From NCBI GenBank assembly GCA_030765065.1, contig CM060975.1, forward strand, positions 196,324,507 to 196,388,506: a stretch of DNA of 64,000 nt, in the 5' to 3' direction. The stretch comes from Deroplatys truncata. Its lineage: Eukaryota > Arthropoda > Insecta > Mantodea > Mantidae. Position 1 is the first letter of the stretch. Each line of letters opens with the position of its first letter. The translations under genes and the position numbers were made by a program. This document shows, in pieces, positions 35,375 through 46,900 of the stretch. Below the pieces are notes generated by a model. It saw only the letters and a list, made by a program, of their open reading frames with translations. It searched no databases and was not told the origin of the DNA.

Positions 35375-35520
35375 ATTTTATTTATTTATTTTAAACAGAC
35401 AATTTATAATAAATCATGCAGATTTTACTACACACTGTTATTTGTGGATGACCAGGTGTTATTAAGTTCTTCAACGAATACTAACCAAGAAGCAATATAC
35501 CATGTGAGTCAGCTGCACCT
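35375..35520 (+). pseudogene. Non-LTR reverse transcriptase fragment (F-V-D-D motif)
   Basis: The plus frame reads YYTLLFVDDQVLLSS, matching the catalytic LLFADDQVI block of reverse transcriptases of insect non-LTR retrotransposons, here with Val for Ala. About 25 further residues look related. It then runs into unrelated sequence, so the fragment is tiny and dead. A fragment of the same family that picks up at this block lies at 38020-39538. Confidence 0.65.
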
Positions 35521-35755
35521 AGGTATTCGTATCTATGCAACCCGCAGTTTTTATTCTAATGTGAAAACATTGACCCTTTTAGCAAACAAACTGTTATCGT
35601 AGCTCTGCCTTTCTATTCGATACTATACGCAACCAGCAGTAATTTTAAAGGCTTGAATGAGAATCAAGGAACAACGAAAGCCTTAAAAAAAGACGGTGTT
35701 TCATGGATATAATGCTTGCAAGGAGATAAAGGAATGTTTTCCCGAAGAGCGGCAT

Positions 35756-35850
35756 AGACTACTTGGCTTCTGGCCGAGCGCGTTAGCTGCCTGAATGAGG
35801 TAAAGTAAAGGTTAGCTTCGGAGGTTCAAATTTGATACAAACTTCAAATT
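35756..35850 (+). repeat. Possible tRNA-like SINE head
   Basis: TGGCCGAGCGCGTTAGCTGC resembles an A box, and GGAGGTTCAAATTTGATAC a weakened B box about 50 nt later. No cloverleaf could be drawn, so it is more likely a SINE remnant than a tRNA gene. Confidence 0.35.
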
Positions 35851-36164
35851 GTTTTGGTTCTTTTTTTCCTCTCCTTGTGTTTATATTGTGTATTTTAGTG
35901 CACTAGTTTATTTATTTCTGTTATTTGCTCTCCTGTGACACAAGAATTACAATCAGATTATTGTGTATCATGTTTCCCTAATAATCTGTACCGTATCTGG
36001 TGTTGTAAACCGTGTTACGTAGTTAGCTTTCATTCTTTTAGGTGCATATCGAAGATATTAAATCTAACAACTTTTGTTTCATGTTTAAAGCCATGTTTCA
36101 CTTCTTCTATTGACAAAGGAGTTATAAATGTGCTAAGTTCATGGGAAAACAGAATAATAAATTG

Positions 36165-36765
36165 TTAAAGAGTGTGGATTTCATCAACGAAGTAAATGTT
36201 CAAAATGACGACCCCCTTCATCAATGCACATTTGTGTACGTTGCCGGAGAGACCTTCTTCCATGCTGTAACATGAGCGATGTAATCTGCCTGTATTCTTC
36301 AAGTATGACTGCCCGTAGATGATTTGGGCTTTGCAGTTCTTGAGCATAGACCCGTTCCTTTAAATGATCCCACAGAAAGAAACCCATTGGTATGAGATCA
36401 GCTGATCTAGGTGGCCATGCGATTGGGCCACTCGGCCAATCCATTTTTGTGGATATGTTCTATGTAAGTAATTCATTACAATCAGTGACCAGTGTGGTGG
36501 AGCTCCATCCTGCCGGAACCACATTCCTATCCGTTTCAGTAGTGGCACATCTTCTAGTAGCAATGGCAAGTGTTCTTGCAGAAATGCAAGGTACCGTGGT
36601 CCTGTGAGTTTGCCTTTAAAAATGTACGGTCCAATTAGCTGGTATCCTAATATACCGCACCAGATATACGAAGTATAAATTAACCACCTGCTAGTGGAAA
36701 GCATGGCAATTATTCTACATTGTACACACATTATGCCATACAAAATGCTATTTGTATCATAATAT
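36165..36765 (-). pseudogene. IS630/Tc1-mariner-type transposase, C-terminal half
   Basis: The minus strand reads, in a first frame, WCGILGYQLIGPYIFKGKLT then MWFRQDGAPPHW (second catalytic block, RQDGAPPH). A frame change follows, then AWPPRSADLIPMGFFLWDHL, KERVY and a C-terminal tail. At the third block the family has DFFLWG, but here it is GFFLWD, so the third catalytic acid is lost. The N-terminal DNA-binding part and the first catalytic block are missing. Dead copy. Confidence 0.8.
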
Positions 36766-38019
36766 CTGGCCCAAAGAGATAAAACAAAAGGTAATAAAAA
36801 GTTCGAACTTAACCCGAAGGATTTGAACCCAAACTAAAGTTGTACAGCGTTAAAGCAACCATGATAATACCATTCGCTCAATGCTACCTTGCGAGCTCAG
36901 CTTCCTATACGAATTAGTAATCGCAGAACTAGATCCCACCTCGAATCTTTACACGCTTTTTGCAGCGTCATACAACGTTTTGAGCTCGTTTTGGTGGTTT
37001 TAATACAAACAAATAAACTGCATCAGTCATTACAATTACTGTATGATCTGAAATATACCATAGTTTGTGACATAAGAGAAATTATCTACCCAATACTTAG
37101 GATTTTTGGACAAGGCTGTACAACGTTGGCTGACGGCTTAAATCCAATTGTCACACTGCGTAGATATACCATTTTGTTTTCAAATGTTTTTGCCAACCGA
37201 TGCATGTGATAGGTTGTTCCTTCAGGAGCGTTTTCAAAGGTGTGCATGAATGTATGCTAAATAATAAAAGTTTGTAAAGTTGGTTAAAGGTGCTTCTTCA
37301 GCTCACAGTGTCAGGGTGGGATGTTTTTTGTATCGACATACATAGCGATTGCATTCTGTCCTGTAAAACACTTATGCACTGAGTTATCTATCCCTCCTCT
37401 ATAAAGTGTTATGCAGATGAGCCATTAGAAGGCATTCAAGAAAGGCGTAAGTCAAATATGTCGCTTAGCACGTTGCATAAATTAAAAAATAAACAGGGAC
37501 AGCTGACTCACCTGTTATAAACTGACAGAAGGTTGGATATGCGACTCATGAAGAAATTTTCGGAATTGCTAATTGCCTTTAAACCTGGCTCACATACGGG
37601 TTACACATTAGGTCCAACAATACGATTTAAAATGAGTCCTACCCAAGCCAAGTAGATCGATGAAGGGAAAAGGAATATCTACCAGCCAATAGTTCCATAT
37701 TATGAAGAAATGTATTCTCTTGGCCACATTGAGGTGATTGGTGATTGATTGTTAATAGGTGCCCGTAGAACACTTAAAGTTGTTCGCTGACACCTGCAAG
37801 ATGTTGGGCTAACCCACTATTGACATCAAATCATTTGGAACGTCCGCTTTGAAAGCATAAGTAGTCCTCTTTAAAAGTCATCCTTATAGCCCTTGTTATC
37901 CACAGTAATGCCTTCCAGGTTATTCTACTGGCTTCCCCCAAATCATCGTGAATTTTCATTATAACAACAGTTTATATTACAATTTCTTCAACATGGATAT
38001 TTGTAAAAGTTTTTAAAAT
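36766..38019. other. Unassigned interval
   Basis: A minus-strand tRNA-like text at 36815-36905 (GGGTTCAAATCCTTCGGGTT) may be a SINE remnant. The plus frame at 36889-37209 has no recognised motif. Confidence 0.35.
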
Positions 38020-39538
38020 ATTTTCCAATCTTAACATTATTACTCGTACTTTCTTCTAACATTGTTTCACTGTATGCTTTGTCCAAGAGAAAGGAAATAG
38101 CTAAACAATATAACACAAACATATACATACAGAAAACAAAGATGATGACATTTAAAGGATATGAACCAATAAGAGCAAAAATAGTCCGTGAAAATAAGAA
38201 AACAGAACCGGTTAATGCATTCAATTACCTGGCTCATAAAATAATACACTCAAAAGATAATGCTCTGAAAGTAAAACTAAACAGATTTAGACGCTTCTGT
38301 GGTACAATAGTACCTATGTGTATTGAAAAATAAAGTTAGAAAAGAAACTATACTTAACCTATATAAAACACACACCTTGCTATACGGAAGTGAATGCTGG
38401 ACATTAACTAAAGACGAAATGAGAAGAACAGAGTCAACAGAAATGAAATTTCTTAGAGCTATAGTTAGGTACACAGTTCTAGACCACATTAAGATGTTAG
38501 AAGATGTTAGAAGACAGTTAGGAGTTTTAAGTATAAATAAAATTATTAAACAATATAGAGAAAAATCTGATGTGTTACACTCACATGACTTTCTCTACTC
38601 TTGTACAAACTATTTTTACAAACGCTTATTCTCCATCCATTCATGTTAAACCAATAAACATTTGCAGAAACTATTTTATTACTAATTTTCTTGTAGGTGC
38701 AAAGGGAATATGGTAGGCTTTAAGCGATAGTCAAATCTGCTGTGTGGAGCATTCCATTCTCTTTGCACGACCAGGGCATAAAAAACGAATAACAAATTCC
38801 CATTTGAGAAAAAGTAAGTATTGGAAAATTCTAACAAATAATAAGGAATAATCTCGAAAATGGTTCACTCCAGAAAAAAAGTATATGGCATAAATTGTGT
38901 GTGTTTAACGAGTTCTACATTTTTGTGTAAACTTTTTTGGCTATATCTTACGGTTTACCGGTTATGCAAAAGCCATTTAGAAAAACGAGGACTTTTGGGG
39001 ACATTCCCAGAAAATTCAAGACATACATTTTCTTTGGCATGAAAATATCTTAAATATATGATATTATAATTAAAATCGTTAGAGTCATTTTTGAGAAAAT
39101 CAAAATTTTCGAAAACTTTTCAATGCAAAGGATAGTCTGGGGCGGGGGGATTTTCTTGAAAATCTTCGTGTAACATCTTTGAAAGATACCGAACCCAAAT
39201 ACCAAGTTTGGTATTTATCCAACCTTTCGTTTTTGAGTTATGCTATTTCACACACAGAGACACACACACGGACCTTTTTCTAAAAGCGTTTTTTCTTTTT
39301 TTGGATCTAGGTGAGCTCAAAACATGTAATTCTGGTGAAATCTCGGTATAGAATTTTTGGGTGGAATTTAATACTTCTATACGTAGTAGAGAAAGTAAAA
39401 ATGGAAAAATTATGTATTAATACGTACGAGGGAAGAATAACCAGAATACTTTTTAGCTATAAGCCAAAAGGGAGAAGAAACGTGGGAGGACCAATAAGAG
39501 GATGGAATGCGCAATTTCTGGAAGTCGGATCATAATTA
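38020..39538 (+). pseudogene. Non-LTR retrotransposon ORF2 C-terminal region, split by family H copy 12
   Basis: The left part (about 38020-38575) reads SLYALSKRKEIAKQYN, IQKTKMMTFKG, then FNYLAHKI (thumb-side F-N-Y-L-G block with Ala for Gly), and after a frame change LLYGSECWTLTKDEMRR and FLRAIVRYTVLDHI. The right part (39397-39538) continues RITRILFSYKPKGRRNVGGP to a TAA. These blocks follow the reverse transcriptase core in insect non-LTR retrotransposons. Removing copy 12 (38575-39396) leaves the two parts in one frame. Upstream RT and endonuclease domains are absent. Confidence 0.78.
38575..39396 (-). repeat. Family H interspersed element, copy 12 (full length, in a retrotransposon ORF)
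   Basis: It starts ATCTGATGTGTTACACTCAC and ends TACGTAGTAGAGAAAGT. It is inserted in an A-run (T-run on the other strand) of a non-LTR retrotransposon ORF, so the host sequence on both sides is recognisable and the boundaries are fixed to within the A-run. The CA tract is short (39249-39269). Confidence 0.88.
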
Positions 39539-40457
39539 CAAACTAGCGTGAGAGCGTAAATGTAGGTATTCAAGAGAGAAATTATTAAAAACTGATAATA
39601 GGGTTTGCCATAAAAAATACACAGTAACTGAAGTGTAAAAATTTAAAGTAATAATGTTTACAGTTTAAACTTCGTTAACAAATAGAGGAATTTAGCAAAT
39701 TTAATGTATGATATATGGGAATTAGCTATTTATATTTCTACGCTGTTCTGTCGTGTCAAAATGTGTTTTTAAGTGGTAAATGAATAAATGATTGTGCCTA
39801 CTTCAATGCTTATGGTTAGTGAGTGCCTAAGGGGCCTATTTTGAAGTTGTTGCAGTGTCTACTAGGCTGTATATTTTAAGTTTTATAGCGCCTATTGCGA
39901 AGTCATTAAGACATTTGTCGCTGGAGACTGCGTACACTGCTCATTTAAAACTTATAGGGTCTTGTCTTGTCTTATTCGATATAGATTTCCATCATTCATC
40001 CGGATGCACTTCAGCCTTGGGCTTATTGTACTACCTGTATCGTTTTAATACCAATTCATTATGCTTGCACCCTTTACCAGGGAATACAGTCTCATAACAG
40101 ATATGGTTACAAACTCTTCTGATTGTAAAAACATTTTCCCAGAAACAATATATCTCCTGTGAGCCAAAGTCTCATAGGAGCATATAATGTACTGGGCTGT
40201 TTCAGTTTCATTCTAATTTATCGTAAAACACTCCCATTGTGTTAAGACGTTTTTTTCACACGAGCATGTTCTGTGAGAAAGCAATAATTGTTTACAGCTC
40301 GTCTGTTACATTTAAGTAAGCTTTCAGCTCTTTTCTTACATGGTTTACCATGTTTGTTTCCTGGGCTTTGTGATGTTCTACTTTGTACCAGTTCTTAATA
40401 ACCTCTTTTAAAAAACATCGAAATGTTCCTAGAGCCATCTCTGGCTCAATAAATACC
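39539..40457. other. Unassigned interval
   Basis: AT-rich with no recognisable feature. Frames at 39855-40097 are motif-free. Confidence 0.4.
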
Positions 40458-40660
40458 ATATAGGTTTGGACTGGATTGACTATTGAGGCGACTCGACACC
40501 GATCCAGAATGAGGAAGCGTACCCGGGAGGAAAAATAGGGCGAGAGGAAACACCGGGCGGCCGGAACCAGGAGGCACGGCACAGCAATGGCAGGGCCCCT
40601 AAGTTTCAGATAGAGACACCCCGATAGACGGACAGACAGACCGGGGACCCCATCCCACAC
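40458..40660 (-). repeat. SINE fragment (family A), 3' part
   Basis: The minus strand reads CTGTCTGTCCGTCTATCGGG, then CCGGCCGCCCGGTGTTTCCT and a tail ending CAATCCAGTCC. This matches the 3' half of the family A copies. The tRNA-like head is missing. Confidence 0.65.
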
Positions 40661-40663
40661 ACC

Positions 40664-40878
40664 AATGTCACGGGTTCAAACCCGGCGGAGCGCGATGGAT
40701 TTTTTCGGGCGGAAAAATACTTAGCATGGCTTCCTTCGGAAGGGATGTAAAATCGGTAGTCGCCTGCCGTACATTAACGGCACATAAAACAACCTTAAGC
40801 CTGATAAAGAGGTTTCTGAGAAAAATTACTGGTTTTTCACGACCAATATAGAATAGGACGCTAAGGACCACAGTAGAA
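40664..40878 (+). repeat. Possible SINE (family D), B-box-containing fragment
   Basis: CACGGGTTCAAACCCGGCGG gives a good B box, followed by CGGGCGGAAAAATACTTAGC and CCTGCCGTACATTAACGGCA. No second copy in the window. The A-box side is cut off by the family A fragment. Confidence 0.4.
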
Positions 40879-41677
40879 CCCTCATCCCCCTCATCCACCC
40901 TAACGAATCAGTACACAATATGACATTTTTATACGCTTAATATCCATTTATCAGAAAAATCCGCACTTAAAATACTTTCTTTATATCTCACCCTCATTCA
41001 CCCCAAAGAATCAGTACGCAATATGACATTTTATACGCTCAATGTCCATTTATCAGAGAAAACTGCGCTTAAAATAATTTCTTTATATCTCACCCTGATT
41101 CACCCCAAAGAATCAGTACAATTGCGAGACATTATATTTAACAAGACGGCTTGAAAAATGAAATATGATAATCTTCACGCTAAGTGTAAATAGCTGAGGT
41201 CGGTGACTTTAAAATGTTTACGCACTTTGAACTGAAAATACGATAAATTTTCTAATACGATCCTACGAGCTTAAAATCGGTGTAACTCTGGAAAAAAATT
41301 ACTTTGCTCGGGATTACAGACAAATGCAGCGGTTTTCTGTGATAACTGTGTATTAAGCGTAGTTTTCTGTGATAAATGGGTATTAAGCGGGGTTTTCTCT
41401 GATGAATGGACATTAAGGGTATAAACATGTCATATTGCGTACAGATTCTGTGGAGAATGAGGGGATGAGGCACATAATGTATTTTAAGCGTGGTTTTCTC
41501 TGATAAATGGATATTAAGCGTATAAAAATGTCATATTGTGTACTGATTCTTTGGGGTGAAGGAGGGTGAGATATAAAGAAATTATTTTAAGTGCGGATTT
41601 TTCTGATAAATGGATATTAAGCGTATAAAAATGTCATATTGTGTACTGATTCTTTAGGATGGATGAGGGGATGAGGG
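40879..41677. mobile_element. Foldback-like element with long inverted repeats made of tandem units
   Basis: The ends CCCTCATCCCCCTCATCCAC and, reverse-complemented, CCCTCATCCCCTCATCCATC are inverted. Each arm (about 40879-41125 and about 41395-41677) consists of roughly two copies of a unit with GAATCAGTACACAATATGAC, TTATACGCTTAATATCCATT and TATCAGAAAAATCCGCACTT. The loop (about 41126-41394) is AT-rich with no coding frame. Size about 0.8 kb. Target duplication unclear. Confidence 0.78.
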
Positions 41678-41974
41678 AAAGAAAATATTGAAAACACGAA
41701 ATAATGGGGTATATACATGAATTTAACTAAATAAGCAGAGAAAAATTTCTACGCTTTTTCTAAAGTATTATAATAGAAATTATGTTAACTTTTCTGTGTA
41801 ATGGATTGTGGTGTTTGATATGGTAGGCATTGAATGTAAACATCTGTCTGAATGATCGCGGGCGTTCTCTACGAGTTTCAACATGTCGGACTGATCCCAG
41901 AAGTCTGTCTGCAGGTATGACGTCATCTGGCATGGTATCCTATTGTTATGAGTTGTATGGTATAAACCTATTTT

Positions 41975-43400
41975 TACGGTCTGGTTCAAACGATAACGTT
42001 TTTGGTTTGCATTCGGAGAACCCTTGTTCGATTACCGTAGGCTCGATCACTGACCTTAGGTTTCTCGCAGTTTACGCTGGTCTGCAGGCGAATGCCTGAG
42101 TGGTTTCTCATCTATCGCGATGCTCTGTCCCTTTCATTTACATCCTTCACGGGTACAATCTGAAGGTCTCCCAGGTTCAATTCCCGTTGGCTGTTCATTC
42201 TGACATCAGATTTTTCGCGGGTTTCCCTGGTCTGCAGGCGAATGCCTGGCTGATTTCTCATCTATTGCGATTTTCTTTCATATACATCTTTCATGTGTAC
42301 AATCCGAAGGTCTCCCTGGTTCGATTCCCGTTGGTTGTTCACTCTGACAACATATTTTTCACGATTTTCCTTGATCTGCAGGCGAATGCCTGAGGGGTTT
42401 CTCATCGATTCCGATTTCCTTTCATTCTATATAATTTGCATCTTTACGTGTGCTTTTAGGGTTCAGGAGTTCGATCCCCGTTGGTTGTTCACTCTGACAT
42501 ATTTTTCATAATTTTCCCTGGTCTGCAGATGTATGTCTGGGTGAATTCCCATCTATCACGATTTTATTTCATTTTATTTCATTTAAATCTTTCACGTGTA
42601 CAATCTGAAGGTCTCCCTGGTTCGATATCCGTTGGTTGCTCACTCTGACGTCAGACATTTTACGATTTTCCCTGGTCTGCAGGTGAATGTCTGGGAGGTT
42701 TCCCATCTATCTCGATTTTCTTTTATTTTATTTCATTTACATCTTTCACGTGTACAATCTGGAGGTCTCCCTGGTTCGATTTTCGTTGGTTGCTCACTCT
42801 GACATCAGATTTTCACGATTTTCCCTGGTCTGCAGGTGAATGTCTGGGTGGTTTCCCATCTATCACGATTTTATTCATTCTATATAATTTTCATCTTTCA
42901 CGTGTACAATCTGAAGGTCTCCCTGGTTCGATTTCCGTTGGTTGCTCTCTCTGACATCAGATGTTTCACTATTTTCCCTGGTTTGCAGGCGAATGCCTGA
43001 GTGTTTTCCCATCTATCACGATTTTCTTTCATTCTATATAATTTTCATCTTTTACGTGTGCTTTTAGGGTTCAGTAGTTCGATACCCATTGTTTGCTCAC
43101 TCTGACATATTTTTTATGGTTTTCCTTGGTCTGCAGGCGAATTCCTGGGTGGTTTCTCGTCGATTCGGATTTCCTTTCCCTTTAAATCTTTTTCATTTAT
43201 ATCTTTCACGTGTGCTTCTAGAGTCCCTGGTTCGAGTCCCGTTTGTCGCACACTCTAGCCTGGGATTTTTCATGGTTTTCCTTGGTCTGCAGGCGAATGC
43301 CTGAGAGGTGTATGCTATCACGATTTCCTTCCAGTCTATTTCATTTGCATCTTTCATTTCATTCGCATCCTTGTGCTTCTAGGTTTCGCGCGCATGGTGA
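41975..43400 (+). repeat. Tandem array, about 150-bp unit, nine copies, derived from SINE family A
   Basis: CAGGCGAATG or variants occur at about 42085, 42235, 42379, 42536, 42680, 42833, 42986, 43133 and 43290, spacing 144-157 bp. Each unit also has a GGTTCGATTCCCG-type B-box motif 59 bp earlier, TCTGACATCAGATTTTTCAC and a T/C-rich segment. The distance from TTCGATT to CAGGCGAATG is the same (59-60 bp) in family A SINEs. The first unit also keeps GCATTCGGAGAACCCTTGTT, a match to the SINE head. Frames at 42100-43304 are translations of this array. Confidence 0.85.
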
Positions 43401-43533
43401 ACGCTTGCAATACTTTACACTTTCTCTTAGCACCCGAACCTGTACGGAGACGCCTGAACATCAGTGTAACACGAATTGAAATACGTACAAGAGCTTAGAC
43501 GCTTCATCACCGTTTTTAATATTAAAATTCAGT

Positions 43534-43898
43534 ATATAATTGAACTAAAAAGGTTCGTGTCTTCTCTATAAATAGGGTAATCTCGAGCATTGGACTTCAT
43601 TCTGCTAAATAACTCTGAGGTGTCAACAACGTTGTACTCTCAGAAAATAATCGGATTTCTAAAGTGTTATCAAGGTGAAAAGGTGAAGATTTCGTTGAAG
43701 AAGGGTTAATACGTTATATAATTGATCCAAAAAGTTTCGTGCTTCCTCTATACATAGAGCGATCTCGAGCATTGGACTTCATTCTGTTAATCATCTCCGA
43801 GGTGACAACATCGTTGTTCTCTCAGAAAATAATCGAACTTCTAAAGTGTTATCAAGGTGAAGTGGCGTACATTTCCTTGAAGGAAGGTTAATACGTTA
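43534..43898 (+). promoter_or_regulatory. Tandemly duplicated TATA/initiator segment upstream of the polymerase-like gene
   Basis: Two copies of a roughly 182-bp segment lie head to tail just before the ATG at 43916. Copy one has CTATAAATAGGG (TATA at 43567) and an initiator-like TTCATTC whose A is at 43599, 32 nt later. Copy two has CTATACATAGAG (43749) and the same TTCATTC with A at 43781, again 32 nt later. TCTCGAGCATTGGACTTCAT, AGAAAATAATCG and AAAGTGTTATCAAGGTGAA recur in both. The 32-nt spacing fits a Pol II core promoter. The downstream TATA has one mismatch, so copy one is the better promoter. Confidence 0.6.
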
Positions 43899-43915
43899 TT
43901 ATATCAAGAAGAAAA

Positions 43916-46900
43916 ATGAATAAGTCCTCATATAAGGATATCATTCCTAGTGTCTCAGGATATTCTTGTGGTAAATGCTGTAAGAAGATTATCCGTGGAT
44001 ATGATAAAAAACGACATGAGCTACGTTGTAAAAAGCTCTTCAAATGTAAACATTGTAATATAGCCTTCAAAGATAGTTATAAGGGTCGCCGACACGAAGA
44101 TGAGTGTGAAATAAACAGACCTGAGAAGAAACGTAGATTAGGACCTACTAAGCATGAGTTATTATCTACCATGGATGCCTGTGACATGAAAGAATATGAA
44201 ACGTCATTCAAAGGGCGCTTGAAATCATATTTTATACGTTGTGAATCAGCTAAAGACCTGAATATGTACCTGTATGAGACAGACGAAACAGCGAATAATC
44301 CAGGCTGTACATAAAGAGCTTGGTATTCACAAAAGTGTGAAAATTAATCTGCTAGCTGAATGTAGATTTGTTAAAAGTGTTGGAGAAACCTGTGACAAAC
44401 CATTTAAAACCCGGAATCAAGCTGTTTTCCTAGAAACGGACCTGGACTCTATGCTGGAAACGAAAATGAAGAAGTTGGTTACTGAAATGGAAGAATCACA
44501 AATTAAGGGCAGCAACTGGGCTCTGCTTGCTGTAGAAGGAAATCGTCTTCGTATTAACAAGTACAATCCGTTACGCTGAAGTAGCTACATTCCCCTGCCT
44601 CCATCTGTTAAAGCAAGAAAAGCAGGCATTAACATCCAGAATTTAACTGATGAGCTATGCTTTATGCATTCTGTATTAGCCAAATTCGTTGAATTTGCAC
44701 AACGCGTGAGCAAATACGAACAACTTCAAAATAAATACGACTTCAACTGTGTTACTTGTCCAACTCCGCTTTCTCAAATACCTAAATTTGAGAAGCTTAA
44801 CAGGATGTCTATCAATGTCTTCGGCCTGGATGAGAAGCATGAAGTGTATCCGATAAAGGTCGCTGAGACTGAACTACCTGACCACCGTGACCTCCTACTA
44901 TTGAGTGACAGTAGTGGGAGACATCACTACGTTTATATAAAGAATTTTGAAAAACTTATTCGACGTCAGCAAACTAAATGTAAGGAACGTGTTTATACCT
45001 GTAAGCGTTGTTTTACACATTTTGACGATCGATATGGACGAAGTGGACTGGAAAAACTACATGCCACCACCTGTAATCAACATGGTGTTGCAAGGGTAGT
45101 TATGCCTACAAAGGAGAAATCAATTGTACAGCTTAAACATTTTGAAAGAATGTTGAATCTACCTTACGTTATCTACGCAGACTTTGAAATCATTCTCGCT
45201 CTATGTCATACATGTATACCCGATCCTGAAAATTCATATACAACCTCTTATAAGCAGCATGTACCTATGAGTTTCTGCGTTTACGTTGAACCATCATCCG
45301 GCATTGAACTTCTGGAAACTGGTATTCCTAAGCATCCCTATGTATATCGTGATGTTGATGCTGCTCAGAAGTTTATGGAATACCTGTCATTCCTTGCAAA
45401 GGAGATTAATAATATATACAAATCTGTCATGCGTCTGAAACTTAAGATCAACAGCAGATGGATTTCAACTCCTCTACAGTATGCTACTTGTGTGGAAAAA
45501 CCTTTACTGAAGAGAACTACAAAGTACGCGACCATGATCACATCAGTGGTGAATAGCGTGGAAGTCTACATAGTGAATGTAATTTAGCCTGCAAAACACC
45601 TAAATATATTCCAGTCTTCATGCACAACCTTAGTGGATATGACTCACACTTCATTGTTAAGGAGCTGGGATGCACAAGTGAGCGGGTAGAAGTAATTCCT
45701 AGCTCTGAAGAAAGCTATATATCATTCTCCAAGTATGTAGGAGATATAAAACTTCGGTTTCGGTTTGTAGATAGCTTTCGGTTTCTCAGTACAAGCTTGG
45801 ATAAGTTCGTGAAAAATCCAACATCGTACCCTGAAACACTTTGGAGAAGACAAGATGAAGTTGATGACTCGTAAAGGAGTATTTCCCTATGATTACATCA
45901 CTTCATGGGATGTTTTGAACCAAACCTGCTTGCCTCCTAAGGACTCCTTCTACAATAAATTAAATGAAGAAGAAATTAGTGATCCTGGCTACGATCATGC
46001 TAGAAACGTGTGGGAGCTGTTTAATGTAAGAAATCTTGATGAGTACAGCGACCTCTGCTTAATATCTGATGTACTTCTAGCTGATGTCTTTGAGACGTTT
46101 AGAGATCAAACTCTCAAAACACATAAAGTCGACCCTGCTCATTATTTCACCTCTCCAGGACTTAGATGGGACGCCATGTTGCTGTATAGAGGAATTCAGC
46201 TGGAATTGTTACAGGATTATGACCAATTACTCATGATGGAATCCGGCATAAGAAAGTTTATGTCAAGTCTCACATCGTTATGCCGAAGCAAACAACGCCT
46301 ACATGGAGAAGTATGATCCACCGAGACCAACCCAATTCATTACATATGAGGACGCTAATAACCAATATGGTTGGGCCATATGTAACACCCTCCCTTATGG
46401 CGGATTTGAGTGGATGTCACCTGAAAAAATCGACTTAGAAAGATCACAAGAAGATGATCCTCATGGATATATATATTAGAAGTCGATATCGAGTATCCTG
46501 CAGAACTTCACGATCTACACAACGACCTGTCTTTCGTGCCTGAGTGTATGAAGCCTAAGGGCTCGATACCTCATCTTAGACCTCGAAAGAAGTATGTAGT
46601 ACATTACATGGCTTTGAAGCAAGCACTTAATCATGGACTACGTCTAACAAAAATTCATCGTGTGCTACAGATCCGTCAGTCGCAGTGGTTAAAACTTTTG
46701 TGGAATTTAACAACAGGCTCCGACAACAAGCTGCAAATGACTTCGAGAAGTATTTCTACAAGCTCTTTAACAACACCATGTTTGGAAAAACTATGGAAAA
46801 TCTACGTAACCGTATGGATATACGACTGGTGACAAACGAGAAGACTCTAGAGAAGCTGATCGCCAAGCCTACGTTTATTGATATGCTGCTAATCTAGCTG

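Noticed and set aside
36815-36905. tRNA gene candidate on the minus strand
   Set aside because: A B-box-like motif is present, but the D and acceptor stems do not pair. At most a SINE remnant.
40879-41677. Terminal inverted repeat of a Polinton around the polymerase gene
   Set aside because: Both arms lie on the same side of the gene and no inverted copy is found downstream of it, so it is a separate foldback element.
42100-43304. Repetitive frames suggesting a 50-residue repeat protein
   Set aside because: The period is near 150 bp but drifts between 144 and 157, so the frame is not kept across units. The array looks non-coding and SINE-derived.
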